Source of the DNA: Microlunatus flavus
Lineage (GTDB): Bacteria; Actinomycetota; Actinomycetes; Propionibacteriales; Propionibacteriaceae
Assembly (NCBI RefSeq): GCF_900110855.1
Contig: NZ_FOFA01000011.1
Coordinates: 6,172 to 70,171, forward strand
Direction of reading: 5' to 3'
DNA length: 64,000 bases
Part shown: positions 37,547 to 45,881 of the stretch, piece after piece
Position numbering within the stretch: position 1 is the first letter of the stretch
Layout of the letters: each line of letters starts with the position of its first letter
The notes under the pieces: generated by a model
What the model was told of the DNA's origin: nothing
The model's input: only the letters and a program-made list of their open reading frames with translations
The model's database searches: none
Program-made: the position numbers and the translations under genes

Positions 37547-38263
37547 TCAGGCGTCGACGGCGGCGAGCGCCTCGGTGACGAGGTCGACGACCGCCTGCGG
37601 GTTCTGGTGCATGACCAGGTGCGGGGCGCCCTCGACCTCGACGACCCGGCGCATCTGCGCCCGGGTGTAGCCGAACCGCTCGACGTCGGGGTTGATCGTG
37701 TGGTCGGCGGCGGAGACGAGGCCCCAGGAGGGCTTGGTGCGCCACGCCTCCTCGCTGGCCACCTCGCCGAACGCGAGCGCGGACAGCGGCCGCTGCGAGA
37801 CGGCGAGCACCTGGGCGGTCGCCGGGTCGACGCCGCCGGCGAAGACGGCGGGGAAGGCGGCGATCTCGACCGACACGTCGGTGCCGTCGGTGCCGTCGGG
37901 CAGCGTGTACGGCTCGTAGACCAGGTGGGCGGCGAGGTCGGAGTCCGGGAAGCCGCCCTGCAGCTGGCCGAGGCTCTCCTCCTTGGCCAGGGCGTACCCG
38001 GCGACGTAGACCAGGCCCACGACGTTCTCGGCCACGCCGGCGACGGTGATGACCGCACCGCCGTAGGAGTGGCCGACGAGCAGCACGGGGCCGCCGAGCT
38101 GCTCGACGAACCGGCGGATGTACGCCGCGTCGCCGACGAGGCTGCGGTTGGGCACGGGCGGGACGCGGACGTCGTGGCCGGCGTCGAGCAGCAGCCGGGT
38201 GACGGGCGCCCAGCTGGCCGAGTCGGCGAAGGCGCCGTGGACGAGGACGACGGTGGTGGGCAT
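37547..38263 (-). CDS. Alpha/beta hydrolase
   Basis: A 238-residue esterase-like protein. TTVVLVHGAFADSASW gives the oxyanion-hole HG motif; VLLVGHSYGGAVITVAG is the nucleophile elbow with Ser in GHSYG; the catalytic His is in EGAPHLVMHQNPQAV. It resembles the EstC/plant-nitrilase-like (salicylate esterase type) group. Reaction unknown. The ATG at 38263 has GGAGGAAG upstream and a minus-strand TAGCGT at 38311-38316. It is divergent from the LuxR regulator, which probably controls it. Confidence 0.9.
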   Translation of the reverse strand: MPTTVVLVHGAFADSASWAPVTRLLLDAGHDVRVPPVPNRSLVGDAAYIRRFVEQLGGPVLLVGHSYGGAVITVAGVAENVVGLVYVAGYALAKEESLGQLQGGFPDSDLAAHLVYEPYTLPDGTDGTDVSVEIAAFPAVFAGGVDPATAQVLAVSQRPLSALAFGEVASEEAWRTKPSWGLVSAADHTINPDVERFGYTRAQMRRVVEVEGAPHLVMHQNPQAVVDLVTEALAAVDA

Positions 38264-38310
38264 GAGCACTTCCTCCAGCAGTGGGAACAGGTCGACCAGG
38301 ACGCTAGGCA

Positions 38311-38404
38311 GTCGCCGCGCGGTCGCGTTAGGTCGAGCGACGTAGGTCGATGACGTAGTCGGCGGCCGGTCCGGTGGAACGTTCCCGTGGATCGGCGATA
38401 GCGT
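38311..38404. promoter_or_regulatory. Divergent control region between hydrolase and LuxR genes
   Basis: Holds a minus-strand TAGCGT (38311-38316) for the hydrolase and a plus-strand TAGCGT (38399-38404) ending 7 bases before the LuxR GTG at 38412. Between them are two direct copies of taggtcga (38329-38336 and 38343-38350, 14 bases apart, each followed by gacg) and a perfect palindrome GGAACGTTCC (38376-38385). These are candidate binding sites. Confidence 0.5.
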
Positions 38405-38411
38405 GACCGCC

Positions 38412-41162
38412 GTGACCTCGGGGCCGCTGCTGCAGCCCTCGGCGGAGGTCGAGCGCCTGCACGGGCGCGAGGCCGAGCTCGCCGCGCTGGTCGGTCTCGT
38501 CACCGGCCCCGCCCGGTCCGCGGTCCTCCTCGGCAGCCCGGGCGAGGGCAAGACCGCGCTGCTGTCGGCGCTCGCGCGGCGGCTGCGGGGCGAGGGCTGG
38601 TCGGTGCTGGTCGTCTCGGGCCGGGTCGCGGACCGCGCCGTGCCCCTGGCCGGGCTCACCGAGCTGCTCCTCCTCGCCCGGTCGCCCACCTCGAGCCTGG
38701 CCAGCGAGCTGCGGATGCGCCTGCTCGACCACGCCCGCGGCGAGCGCGGGGTGGCCAGCGTGCTCGGCCTGCGGCTCGACGTCCTCACCTGGCTGGAGGA
38801 GCTGGCCGGCGACGGACGGCTGCTGGTGTGCGTGGACGACGCCCAGTGGCTGGACCCGACGACCCTCCAGGTCCTCACCTTCCTGGCCCACCGCGTCGCC
38901 GGCGGCCCGGTGTCGGTGGTCCTGGCCGCCCGGACGGAGCGGCCACGCGCCGAGCTCCAGGGGCTGCCGGTGCTCGCCCTGCGCCCGATCGACGACCAGG
39001 ACGCGCGACGGGTCGTCGCCGACGTCCGCGTCGACCTCCCGGAGCAGGCCGTCCGCGCGCTCGTCGCCCGTGCCGCCGGCAACCCGCTCGCCCTCGTCGA
39101 GCTGGCCCGGTCCGGGCCCGAGGCGCTGCTCGCCGAGGACGCCGAGACCGGCGTCCCCGAACGGCTCGAGCAGGCCTTCGCGGCCGACCTCGCCACCCTG
39201 CCGGCGGCGACGAGGCAGGTCGTGGTGCTCGCCTCGGCGGGAGCCGAGGACATGGCCGTCCTCGCACGGTCCTCGCCGGGCGCCGACGTGGTGGACGCGC
39301 TGGAGCCGGCCGAGCGGGTCGGCCTGGTGCGGGTCCGCGGGCAGGAGGTGCGCTTCCGGCACCCGCTCGCGCGCCAGGCCGTGTACGCCGGCGCGACCGC
39401 GGCGGAACGGGCGCGGGCCCACCGCGCGCTCGCCGCGGCCTACCACGACGACGCCGACCGACGGGCCTGGCACCGTGCGGCGTCCGCGGTCGGCCCGGAC
39501 GAGGCGGTCGCGGCCGAGCTGGCGGCCGCCGCCGCGCGGGCCACGGACCGGGTCGCGTACGCGGAGGCGGCGCGGGCGCTGCGGCGCGCGGTCGAGCTGA
39601 CCCCCGACCCGGCCGTCCGGGAACGGCGGGTGGTGGAGCTCCTGCAGGTCGGCACGCCGACCGGGCAGCTCACGGAGCAGGTCGGGCTCGCCCGGCGGGT
39701 CCGCGACGAGACGGCCGACCCCGCCGTCCGGGCCGCGGCGCAGCAGTTCATCGCCTCCACGCTGAGCCGGACGATGGACCAGCAGGCGGCGCGGCTGGCC
39801 CTCGAGGACGCGGTGGCCCAGGCGGCCGTGCTCGACCCGGTCGCGGCCTGGGCCTCGCTGACCAGCCTCGCCTCGCTCGTCTACCAGACGGCGGCCGACC
39901 CGACCGTCACCCTCGGCTGGGTGGAGAAGCTGGGACGCGCGGAGGACGAGCACCCGCTCGTGACCGCCTCGCGGGTGTGGGTCCGGGCCGCCGCCGAACC
40001 GGCGCGCCGGCCGCCCGACCTCCTGGAGGAGGTCGCCCGGGCCGCCCCGCTGCCACCGCCGGTGCCGCCCGTCGTCGTCGGGCTCCGCGCGATGCTGCTG
40101 GGCGCGGCGGCCTGGCTGCTGGACCTGCCCGACCTGGCGGCCGCGCACCTGCGGGAGGCCCGCCGAGTGCTGGAGCGCGAGAACTCCCAGGAGCTCGTCC
40201 CGATCCTCGTCGCCCTGGCCCAGGTGGGTCTGGACGCGACCGCGCTCGACGACGCGGAGGAGGCCGCACGGCTCCTGCTCGAGCTCAGCGAGGTGGGCGC
40301 GCTCGACTACCAGCGGGCGGTGGCCCAGCACGCCCTGGCGGCGGTGGCCGCCCTGCGGGGCGAGCGCGAGGAGGCGCGCGACCTCGCCGCGCAGGTCTGG
40401 AGCAGGCTCGACCTCGCCTCCTGCACCGCCCTCGAGATCGGCGTCCGCGCCGCCGTGGCCGACAGCTGGTACGGCCAGGACGACGAGGCCCGCTGGGACC
40501 AGCTGCGTGCGTGCTTCGACCTCGACGGTGCTCCCCGGCACGGCCGGCTCTCGGTGCGCGCCCTCGTCCCGGCCGTCTCGGCGGCGCTCGGCACCGACCG
40601 GGCGGCCGACGCGCGGCGGCTCGTCGACGGCGTGCGCCGGGCGCTCGCAGAACCGCCGGAGGGCGCGTACCAGACGATGGTCCTGGCCGCGGCCGAGGCG
40701 CTGCTCGCCGACGACCCCGAGGTCGACACGCGCGCGCGCCGCGTCGTCGACGACCCCCGCCACGCGCGCTGGCCGCTCGAGCTGGCGGACGCCCGGCTCG
40801 CGTACGGGCGCTGGCTGCGACGACGGCGGCGCTTCCCGGAGGCCCGGGTCCAGCTGCTCGGCGCGCTGCAGGCCTTCGAGCGGATCGGGGCGCGGCTGCG
40901 GGTCGAGGCCGCCCGCGAGGAGCTGGGCCGGGTCGGCGGGACCTCCTCGTCCTCGGCCGACGCCGCGACCTGGTCCTCGCTGACCGGCCGCGAGCGGCAG
41001 GTCGTCCGCCTCGCCGCGACCGGCCTGACGAACCGGGAGATCGGGGAGGCGGTGTTCCTGTCGCCGCGCACGGTCGGCGTCCACCTCTACAACGCCTTCC
41101 CCAAGCTGGGCGTCACGGCCCGGCACCAGCTCGCGGCGGTGGTGGCCCGGCTCGACCGCTAG
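38412..41162 (+). CDS. Large LuxR-family (LAL) ATPase regulator
   Basis: A 916-residue transcription factor. An AAA/NACHT-like ATPase starts with LHGREAELAALVGLV and Walker A GSPGEGKTALL (near 40-50), with Walker B LLVCVDDAQWLD. A long helical, TPR-like middle part follows (about 350-830). The last 65 residues are a LuxR helix-turn-helix (SLTGRERQVVRLAATGLTNREIGEAVFLSPRTVGVHLYNAF). LAL proteins bind a ligand, hydrolyse ATP and activate nearby genes. The GTG at 38412 is preferred to 38403 because it lies 7 bases after the -10 box. Divergent from the hydrolase. Confidence 0.93.
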   Translation: MTSGPLLQPSAEVERLHGREAELAALVGLVTGPARSAVLLGSPGEGKTALLSALARRLRGEGWSVLVVSGRVADRAVPLAGLTELLLLARSPTSSLASELRMRLLDHARGERGVASVLGLRLDVLTWLEELAGDGRLLVCVDDAQWLDPTTLQVLTFLAHRVAGGPVSVVLAARTERPRAELQGLPVLALRPIDDQDARRVVADVRVDLPEQAVRALVARAAGNPLALVELARSGPEALLAEDAETGVPERLEQAFAADLATLPAATRQVVVLASAGAEDMAVLARSSPGADVVDALEPAERVGLVRVRGQEVRFRHPLARQAVYAGATAAERARAHRALAAAYHDDADRRAWHRAASAVGPDEAVAAELAAAAARATDRVAYAEAARALRRAVELTPDPAVRERRVVELLQVGTPTGQLTEQVGLARRVRDETADPAVRAAAQQFIASTLSRTMDQQAARLALEDAVAQAAVLDPVAAWASLTSLASLVYQTAADPTVTLGWVEKLGRAEDEHPLVTASRVWVRAAAEPARRPPDLLEEVARAAPLPPPVPPVVVGLRAMLLGAAAWLLDLPDLAAAHLREARRVLERENSQELVPILVALAQVGLDATALDDAEEAARLLLELSEVGALDYQRAVAQHALAAVAALRGEREEARDLAAQVWSRLDLASCTALEIGVRAAVADSWYGQDDEARWDQLRACFDLDGAPRHGRLSVRALVPAVSAALGTDRAADARRLVDGVRRALAEPPEGAYQTMVLAAAEALLADDPEVDTRARRVVDDPRHARWPLELADARLAYGRWLRRRRRFPEARVQLLGALQAFERIGARLRVEAAREELGRVGGTSSSSADAATWSSLTGRERQVVRLAATGLTNREIGEAVFLSPRTVGVHLYNAFPKLGVTARHQLAAVVARLDR

Positions 41163-41206
41163 GCGCGGGGCCTGGTGCACGGTGGCCGGCGGGCGACGCG
41201 GCGTCC

Positions 41207-41235
41207 TTACCCGGTGCGGGCCCACCGGGTAGGTT
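41207..41235 (+). promoter_or_regulatory. Promoter of helY (TTACCC / TAGGTT)
   Basis: TAGGTT at 41230-41235 ends 8 bases before the GTG at 41244; TTACCC at 41207-41212 stands 17 bases upstream. Confidence 0.45.
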
Positions 41236-41243
41236 CGGTCGTC

Positions 41244-44120
41244 GTGAGCGCGGAACAGGTCAGTCCCGCCGAGGCGTACTCGCGGTTCCGGGAACGGCGC
41301 AGCTCGCCGCAGCTCGCGGCCTTCGCCGACGGGTACGGCTTCGCCTTCGACGACTACCAGAGCGAGGCGTGCGCCCACGTCGAGGCCGGGGCGGGCGTGC
41401 TCGTTGCGGCACCGACCGGCGCGGGCAAGACGATCGTCGGCGAGTTCGCGGTCTACCTCGCCCTGCAGCAGGGGCGCAAGGCCTTCTACACGACGCCGAT
41501 CAAGGCCCTGTCGAACCAGAAGTACGCCGACCTCGCCCGACGGCACGGCGCCGCGAACGTCGGCCTGCTGACCGGCGACAGCTCGGTCAACTCCGAGGCG
41601 CCCGTCGTCGTCATGACGACCGAGGTGCTGCGGAACATGATCTACGCGGGCTCGCGCACCCTCGACAACCTCGGCTACGTCGTCATGGACGAGGTGCACT
41701 ACCTGGCCGACCGCTTCCGGGGCGGCGTCTGGGAGGAGGTGATCATCGGGCTGGCGGAGTCGGTCCAGGTGGTCGCCCTCTCGGCGACGGTGAGCAACGC
41801 CGAGGAGTTCGGGGAGTGGCTGGCCGCCGTGCGCGGCGAGATGGAGGTCGTCGTCTCCGAGCGCCGGCCCGTGCCGCTCTACCAGCACGTGCTCGTCGGC
41901 CGGAACCTCTACGACCTCTTCGCCGACGTGGCGCCGACCGCGCGGCCCGACGCGCCGCCCGGGCACGGCGAGGTCAACCCCGCGCTGCTCAAGGTCGCCC
42001 GCGAGGAGTCGCGCTTCGTCCGCGACGACTCCCGCCGTCCGCGCGGCCGGGGCGGGCGCGGCAAGCGCAACGTCTCGTACGGCAGCGGGGCCTACGGTGG
42101 CGCCTCGCAGGGCCGCGACGGTTCCGACCGGCCGCGCTCGCTCGCCGCGCCGAGCCGCCGCGAGATGGTCGAGCAGCTCGACCGGGCCGCGCTGCTGCCG
42201 GCCATCGTCTTCATCTTCTCCCGCAACGGCTGCGACGCGGCCGTCCGCCAGCTGCTGGGGTCGGGGATCACGCTCACCCGCCCCGAGGAGCAGAGCGAGA
42301 TCGCCGGCGTGCTGTCGCACCACCTCGGCGGGCTCGACGAGGCCGACCTGCGGGCCCTGGACTACCCGCGCTTCGCGGAGGCGCTGACGCGGGGCGTCGC
42401 GGCCCACCACGCCGGGATGCTGCCGGCCTTCAAGGGCTGCGTCGAGGAGTGCTTCGTCCGCGGGCTGACCAAGGTCGTCTTCGCCACGGAGACGCTCGCG
42501 CTCGGCATCAACATGCCCGCGCGCAGCGTGGTGCTGGAAAAGCTCGTCAAGTACAACGGCGAGACCCACGCCGACATCACGCCGGGGGAGTACACCCAGC
42601 TCACCGGCCGCGCCGGACGCCGGGGCATCGACGTCGAGGGTCACGCGGTGGTGCTGTGGCAGCCCGGCCTCGACCCGCGCGCCGTGGCAGGCCTGGCGTC
42701 GCGCCGCACCTACCCGCTGCGCTCGTCGTTCGCGCCGACCTACAACATGGCGGTCAACCTCGTCGGGAGCGTCGGACGGGCGCGTGCACGCGCGCTGCTG
42801 GAGCAGTCCTTCGCCCAGTTCCAGTCCGACCGCAGCGTCGTCGGCGTCGCCCGGACCGTGGCCCGCAACACCGAGGCCATCACCGAGACCTGGGCCGACG
42901 CCGCCTGCGACCGCGGCGACTTCGAGGCGTACGCGCGGCGGCGGGCGGCGATCGCCGACCTCGAGGCCGACGCCGCCCGGGAGCGCAAGGCCGACCGGCG
43001 CGCCGAGAGCGTGCAGGTCCTGGTGACGTTCAAGCCGGGCGACATCGTCAAGGTGCCGGCCGGACGCAGCCAGGGGTGGGTCGTCGTGCTCGACCCCGGC
43101 GTCCACGAGGGCGGCAGCGACGAGTCGCCGCGACCGCTGGTCATGACCGAGGACCGCCAGGTCCGCCGGCTCGCGCTCGTCGACTTCCCGGCACCGCCGG
43201 TCGTCGCCGGCCGGATGCGCGTACCGAAGCACTTCTCGCCCAAGGAGCCGGCGTCGCGGCGCAACCTGGCCGCCGCGTTCCGCTCCCGGCTCGCCGAGAT
43301 CGACCTCGGCGCGCCCGCGCTGCGCCGTCCGCCCGCCGACGCCGAGGTCGCCGCCCGCGTCGAGCAGCTGCGCGACGAGCAGCGCCGCGACCCGGTCCAC
43401 TCCTGCCCCGACCGCGAGCAGCACGCGCGCACCGCCGAGCGGGCCCTGCGTCTGGAGCGGGAGAACGTCAGGCTCGAGTCCCGCGCCAGCACGCGGACGC
43501 ACACCATCGCCACGTCCTTCGACCGCATCTGCCTGGTGCTGCAGTCGCTCGGCTACCTGACCGGCGACACCGCGCACGGGCCGCGGGGCGAGGTCAGCGA
43601 CGCCGGGCGGATGCTCGCCCGGATCTACGGCGAGCTCGACCTCGTCGCCGCGGAGTGCATCCGCGCCGGCGTGTTCGACGGGTTGACGGTTCCGCAGCTC
43701 GCGGCCGTGCTCAGCTCCCTGGTCTTCGAGGCCCGGCGCAGCGACGACCAGGCCCGGCGGCCGCGGATGCCGGACGCCGCGTCGAGCGCGGCCGTCGACG
43801 AGGTGCGCCGCGTCTGGCGCCAGGTCTCCTTCGTCGAGCGCGACGCCCGCCTGCCGCGCAGCGGCGAGCCGGAGATCGGCTTCGCCGAGGTCGCGTACGG
43901 CTGGGCCGCCGGCCGCTCGCTGGCCGCCGTGGTCGAGCAGACGGACCTGACGGCCGGGGACTTCGTGCGCTGGGTCCGCCAGGTCATCGACTTCGCCGGG
44001 CAGGTGGCCGACGCCGCCGGGGCCGGGCCGCTGCGCGAGACCGCGCACGCGCTGGTCCGCTCGATGCGCCGCGGCGTGGTGACCTTCGAGGCCGAAGAGG
44101 TGGAGACGGACGAGACGTAG
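41244..44120 (+). CDS. helY: Ski2-like DEAD/DEAH-box RNA helicase
   Basis: A 958-residue superfamily II helicase. Motifs: Q-like FDDYQSEAC, Walker A APTGAGKT, Ia TTPIKALSNQKY, II VVMDEVHYLADR (DEVH), III ALSATVSNAEEF, V FATETLALGINMPA, VI YTQLTGRAGRRGIDVEG. The C-terminal part after residue 500 matches the rRNA-processing arch and DSHCT domain of Ski2/Mtr4 proteins. A basic Gly/Arg stretch (RRPRGRGGRGKRN) lies near residue 270. Probably acts in RNA turnover. The GTG at 41244 (VSAEQVSPAEAYSRF) fits the promoter; the longer frame is not needed. Confidence 0.93.
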   Translation: MSAEQVSPAEAYSRFRERRSSPQLAAFADGYGFAFDDYQSEACAHVEAGAGVLVAAPTGAGKTIVGEFAVYLALQQGRKAFYTTPIKALSNQKYADLARRHGAANVGLLTGDSSVNSEAPVVVMTTEVLRNMIYAGSRTLDNLGYVVMDEVHYLADRFRGGVWEEVIIGLAESVQVVALSATVSNAEEFGEWLAAVRGEMEVVVSERRPVPLYQHVLVGRNLYDLFADVAPTARPDAPPGHGEVNPALLKVAREESRFVRDDSRRPRGRGGRGKRNVSYGSGAYGGASQGRDGSDRPRSLAAPSRREMVEQLDRAALLPAIVFIFSRNGCDAAVRQLLGSGITLTRPEEQSEIAGVLSHHLGGLDEADLRALDYPRFAEALTRGVAAHHAGMLPAFKGCVEECFVRGLTKVVFATETLALGINMPARSVVLEKLVKYNGETHADITPGEYTQLTGRAGRRGIDVEGHAVVLWQPGLDPRAVAGLASRRTYPLRSSFAPTYNMAVNLVGSVGRARARALLEQSFAQFQSDRSVVGVARTVARNTEAITETWADAACDRGDFEAYARRRAAIADLEADAARERKADRRAESVQVLVTFKPGDIVKVPAGRSQGWVVVLDPGVHEGGSDESPRPLVMTEDRQVRRLALVDFPAPPVVAGRMRVPKHFSPKEPASRRNLAAAFRSRLAEIDLGAPALRRPPADAEVAARVEQLRDEQRRDPVHSCPDREQHARTAERALRLERENVRLESRASTRTHTIATSFDRICLVLQSLGYLTGDTAHGPRGEVSDAGRMLARIYGELDLVAAECIRAGVFDGLTVPQLAAVLSSLVFEARRSDDQARRPRMPDAASSAAVDEVRRVWRQVSFVERDARLPRSGEPEIGFAEVAYGWAAGRSLAAVVEQTDLTAGDFVRWVRQVIDFAGQVADAAGAGPLRETAHALVRSMRRGVVTFEAEEVETDET

Positions 44121-44165
44121 TCCGTCCTCCGCTCGCGTCGACCCCGTCTCTGCGGCGCCGGGGCC

Positions 44166-44171
44166 TAGCAT
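44166..44171 (+). promoter_or_regulatory. -10 box (TAGCAT) for the mannosyltransferase gene
   Basis: TAGCAT ends 8 bases before the GTG at 44180. Confidence 0.45.
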
Positions 44172-44179
44172 CTCCGGTC

Positions 44180-45694
44180 GTGCCCTCCTCCGCCCCGACC
44201 CGTACGGCCTCGGTCGTCGTCCGGGCCGTCGCGGTCTTCGTCATGACCACCGGGCTGGTCGGCGCGGGTTCGTGGGTTCCGACCCAGTCGCGTGACGAGG
44301 CGGCCACCGTCTCGGCCGTCACGCGCACCTGGGCGCAGCTGGGGCAGATGCTGCAGAACGTCGACGTCGTCCACGCGCTCTTCTACGCGACCATGAAGGT
44401 CTGGCTGGACGTCGTCGGCATCTCGACCCTCACGCTGCGCGCGCCGTCGGCCGTCGCCTGCGGCCTGGCGGCGGGGCTCGTCGTCGTTCTGGGCTCGCTC
44501 CTCTTCACGCCGCGGGCCGGGCTGCTCGCCGGGCTGGTCATGGCCGTGTGCCCCCGGGTGACCCTGGTGGGCACGGAGGGACGGTCGGGGGCGTGGTTCA
44601 CCGCGGCCGCCGTCCTCCTCGTCGTGCTCGTGGTGCTGTCGGCGCGCCGGCCCTCGGCGCTCTGGGTGCTGCCCGTGGCCCTGGCGACCGCGCTGGTCGG
44701 CGGTCTGCACGTCTACTCCGCCCTGATGCTGCCGGTGCTCGTGGTCTGGCTCTGGGCGCCCCCCGACCCCGAGGGGCGACCCCGCCGGATTCTCCGCCTG
44801 GGGCTGCCACCCGGCCGCTGGCCCGCGCTCGTCGGCCTCCTGCTCGGGGCCGTGCCGGTCGTGGTGCTGGCCTGGCGGGCCCGGGGCCAGCAGGCCCAGG
44901 TCGACTGGATCGACCCGCCGACGCCGGAGTCGCTCGCCAAGATCGCCACCGAGCCGCTCGCCCCGCTCAACGGGCTCTGGGCGGTGCTGTGCTGGGCCAT
45001 GGCGGCCGCGGGGCTGGTCTGGCTCTCGCGGCACCGGAAGGGGCGCCGCGGCACGACCTTCCTGCTCGTCGGCTGGGCCGTCGTCCCCGGGCTGGCCCTC
45101 ATCACCGTCTCCGCGGTCTGGACGCCGCTCTACTCGCAGCGCTACCTCGCCTTCTGCGTCGGCGCGCTCGCCGTGCTGGCCGGGGGAGGGATCGCCTCGG
45201 TGCGGCGGCGCTGGCTGGCCTTCTGCCTCGCGGCGGCCCTCCCGCTCGCCGGCACCACCACCTACCGAGACCAGCGGACGGTGGACGCGTGGGACAGCTG
45301 GGGCCAGATCGCTGCCGTCGTCGCGTACCGGGGCAACCCCGGCGACGCCGTCATCGACTACCCGCTCGTCTCCGCCATCACGGTCTCCTACCCGGGTGCC
45401 CTCGGCACCGGCCCCGTCCTCAACGCCGGCGCCGACCGGCTCTCGCGCCACTACCTGTGGGACGACCGCCTCCCGCTCTCCGCCGTCGAGCCGCGCCTCC
45501 GCGGCGTCCAGCGCCTCTGGTACCTCTCGCCCGTCGCCGACGAGGCCCAGCGCACGCTCGAGATCCGCCGGCTGCGCGAGCTCGGCTTCAGCGGCGACCT
45601 GCTCGAGCGCAGCGACGCTGAGCAGACATGGCTCTTCACCCGCACCGCCGCCCAGGCCGAACGCGGCGACCTGCTCCTCCGCACCCCGCGCTGA
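44180..45694 (+). CDS. GT39-like polyprenyl-linked mannosyl/arabinosyl-type membrane glycosyltransferase
   Basis: A 504-residue GT-C membrane enzyme with about 10-11 helices. The first extracellular loop carries the Asp-Glu pair in TQSRDEAATVSAV, the catalytic site of the family, and the second has NVDVVHALFYATMKVWLDV. The last 130 residues are a soluble extracellular domain (GDAVIDYPLVSAITVSYPG onward). It should use a polyprenyl-phosphate sugar to modify a lipid or protein outside the cell. Acceptor unknown. The GTG at 44180 fits the TAGCAT box; a very long frame running through helY in another phase is not real. Confidence 0.85.
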   Translation: MPSSAPTRTASVVVRAVAVFVMTTGLVGAGSWVPTQSRDEAATVSAVTRTWAQLGQMLQNVDVVHALFYATMKVWLDVVGISTLTLRAPSAVACGLAAGLVVVLGSLLFTPRAGLLAGLVMAVCPRVTLVGTEGRSGAWFTAAAVLLVVLVVLSARRPSALWVLPVALATALVGGLHVYSALMLPVLVVWLWAPPDPEGRPRRILRLGLPPGRWPALVGLLLGAVPVVVLAWRARGQQAQVDWIDPPTPESLAKIATEPLAPLNGLWAVLCWAMAAAGLVWLSRHRKGRRGTTFLLVGWAVVPGLALITVSAVWTPLYSQRYLAFCVGALAVLAGGGIASVRRRWLAFCLAAALPLAGTTTYRDQRTVDAWDSWGQIAAVVAYRGNPGDAVIDYPLVSAITVSYPGALGTGPVLNAGADRLSRHYLWDDRLPLSAVEPRLRGVQRLWYLSPVADEAQRTLEIRRLRELGFSGDLLERSDAEQTWLFTRTAAQAERGDLLLRTPR

Positions 45695-45757
45695 CCGACG
45701 CCCGCAGCGATGCGCCGGAGGGACCGCCACGGCGTCGCTCCCACCTCACCCTCCGGC

Positions 45758-45881
45758 CACCGCCTGGCCCTCACCGCCTGGCCCTCACCGCCTGGCCCTC
45801 ACCGCCTGGCCCTCACCGCCTCGCCCTCACGCCTCGCCCTCAAAGCCTGGCTCTCACCGCCTCGCCCTCACCGCCTCAGCA
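45758..45881. repeat. 14-base tandem repeat at the end of the DUF222 gene
   Basis: About eight or nine copies of caccgcctggccct, the later ones degenerate (cgcctcgccctca). It begins 64 bases after the mannosyltransferase stop and runs over the last four or five codons of the DUF222/HNH gene on the other strand, supplying its stop codon. Confidence 0.9.

Noticed and set aside
38328-45694. Very long open frames, for example 1947 codons on the minus strand and 2288 codons on the plus strand
   Set aside because: They are shadows of the LuxR, helY and mannosyltransferase genes in a GC-rich genome; composition is Arg/Ala/Gly/Pro without domains, and the real frames show full domain sets.
45758-45881. 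CRISPR-like array
   Set aside because: The 14-base units are contiguous with no spacers, so this is a tandem repeat.
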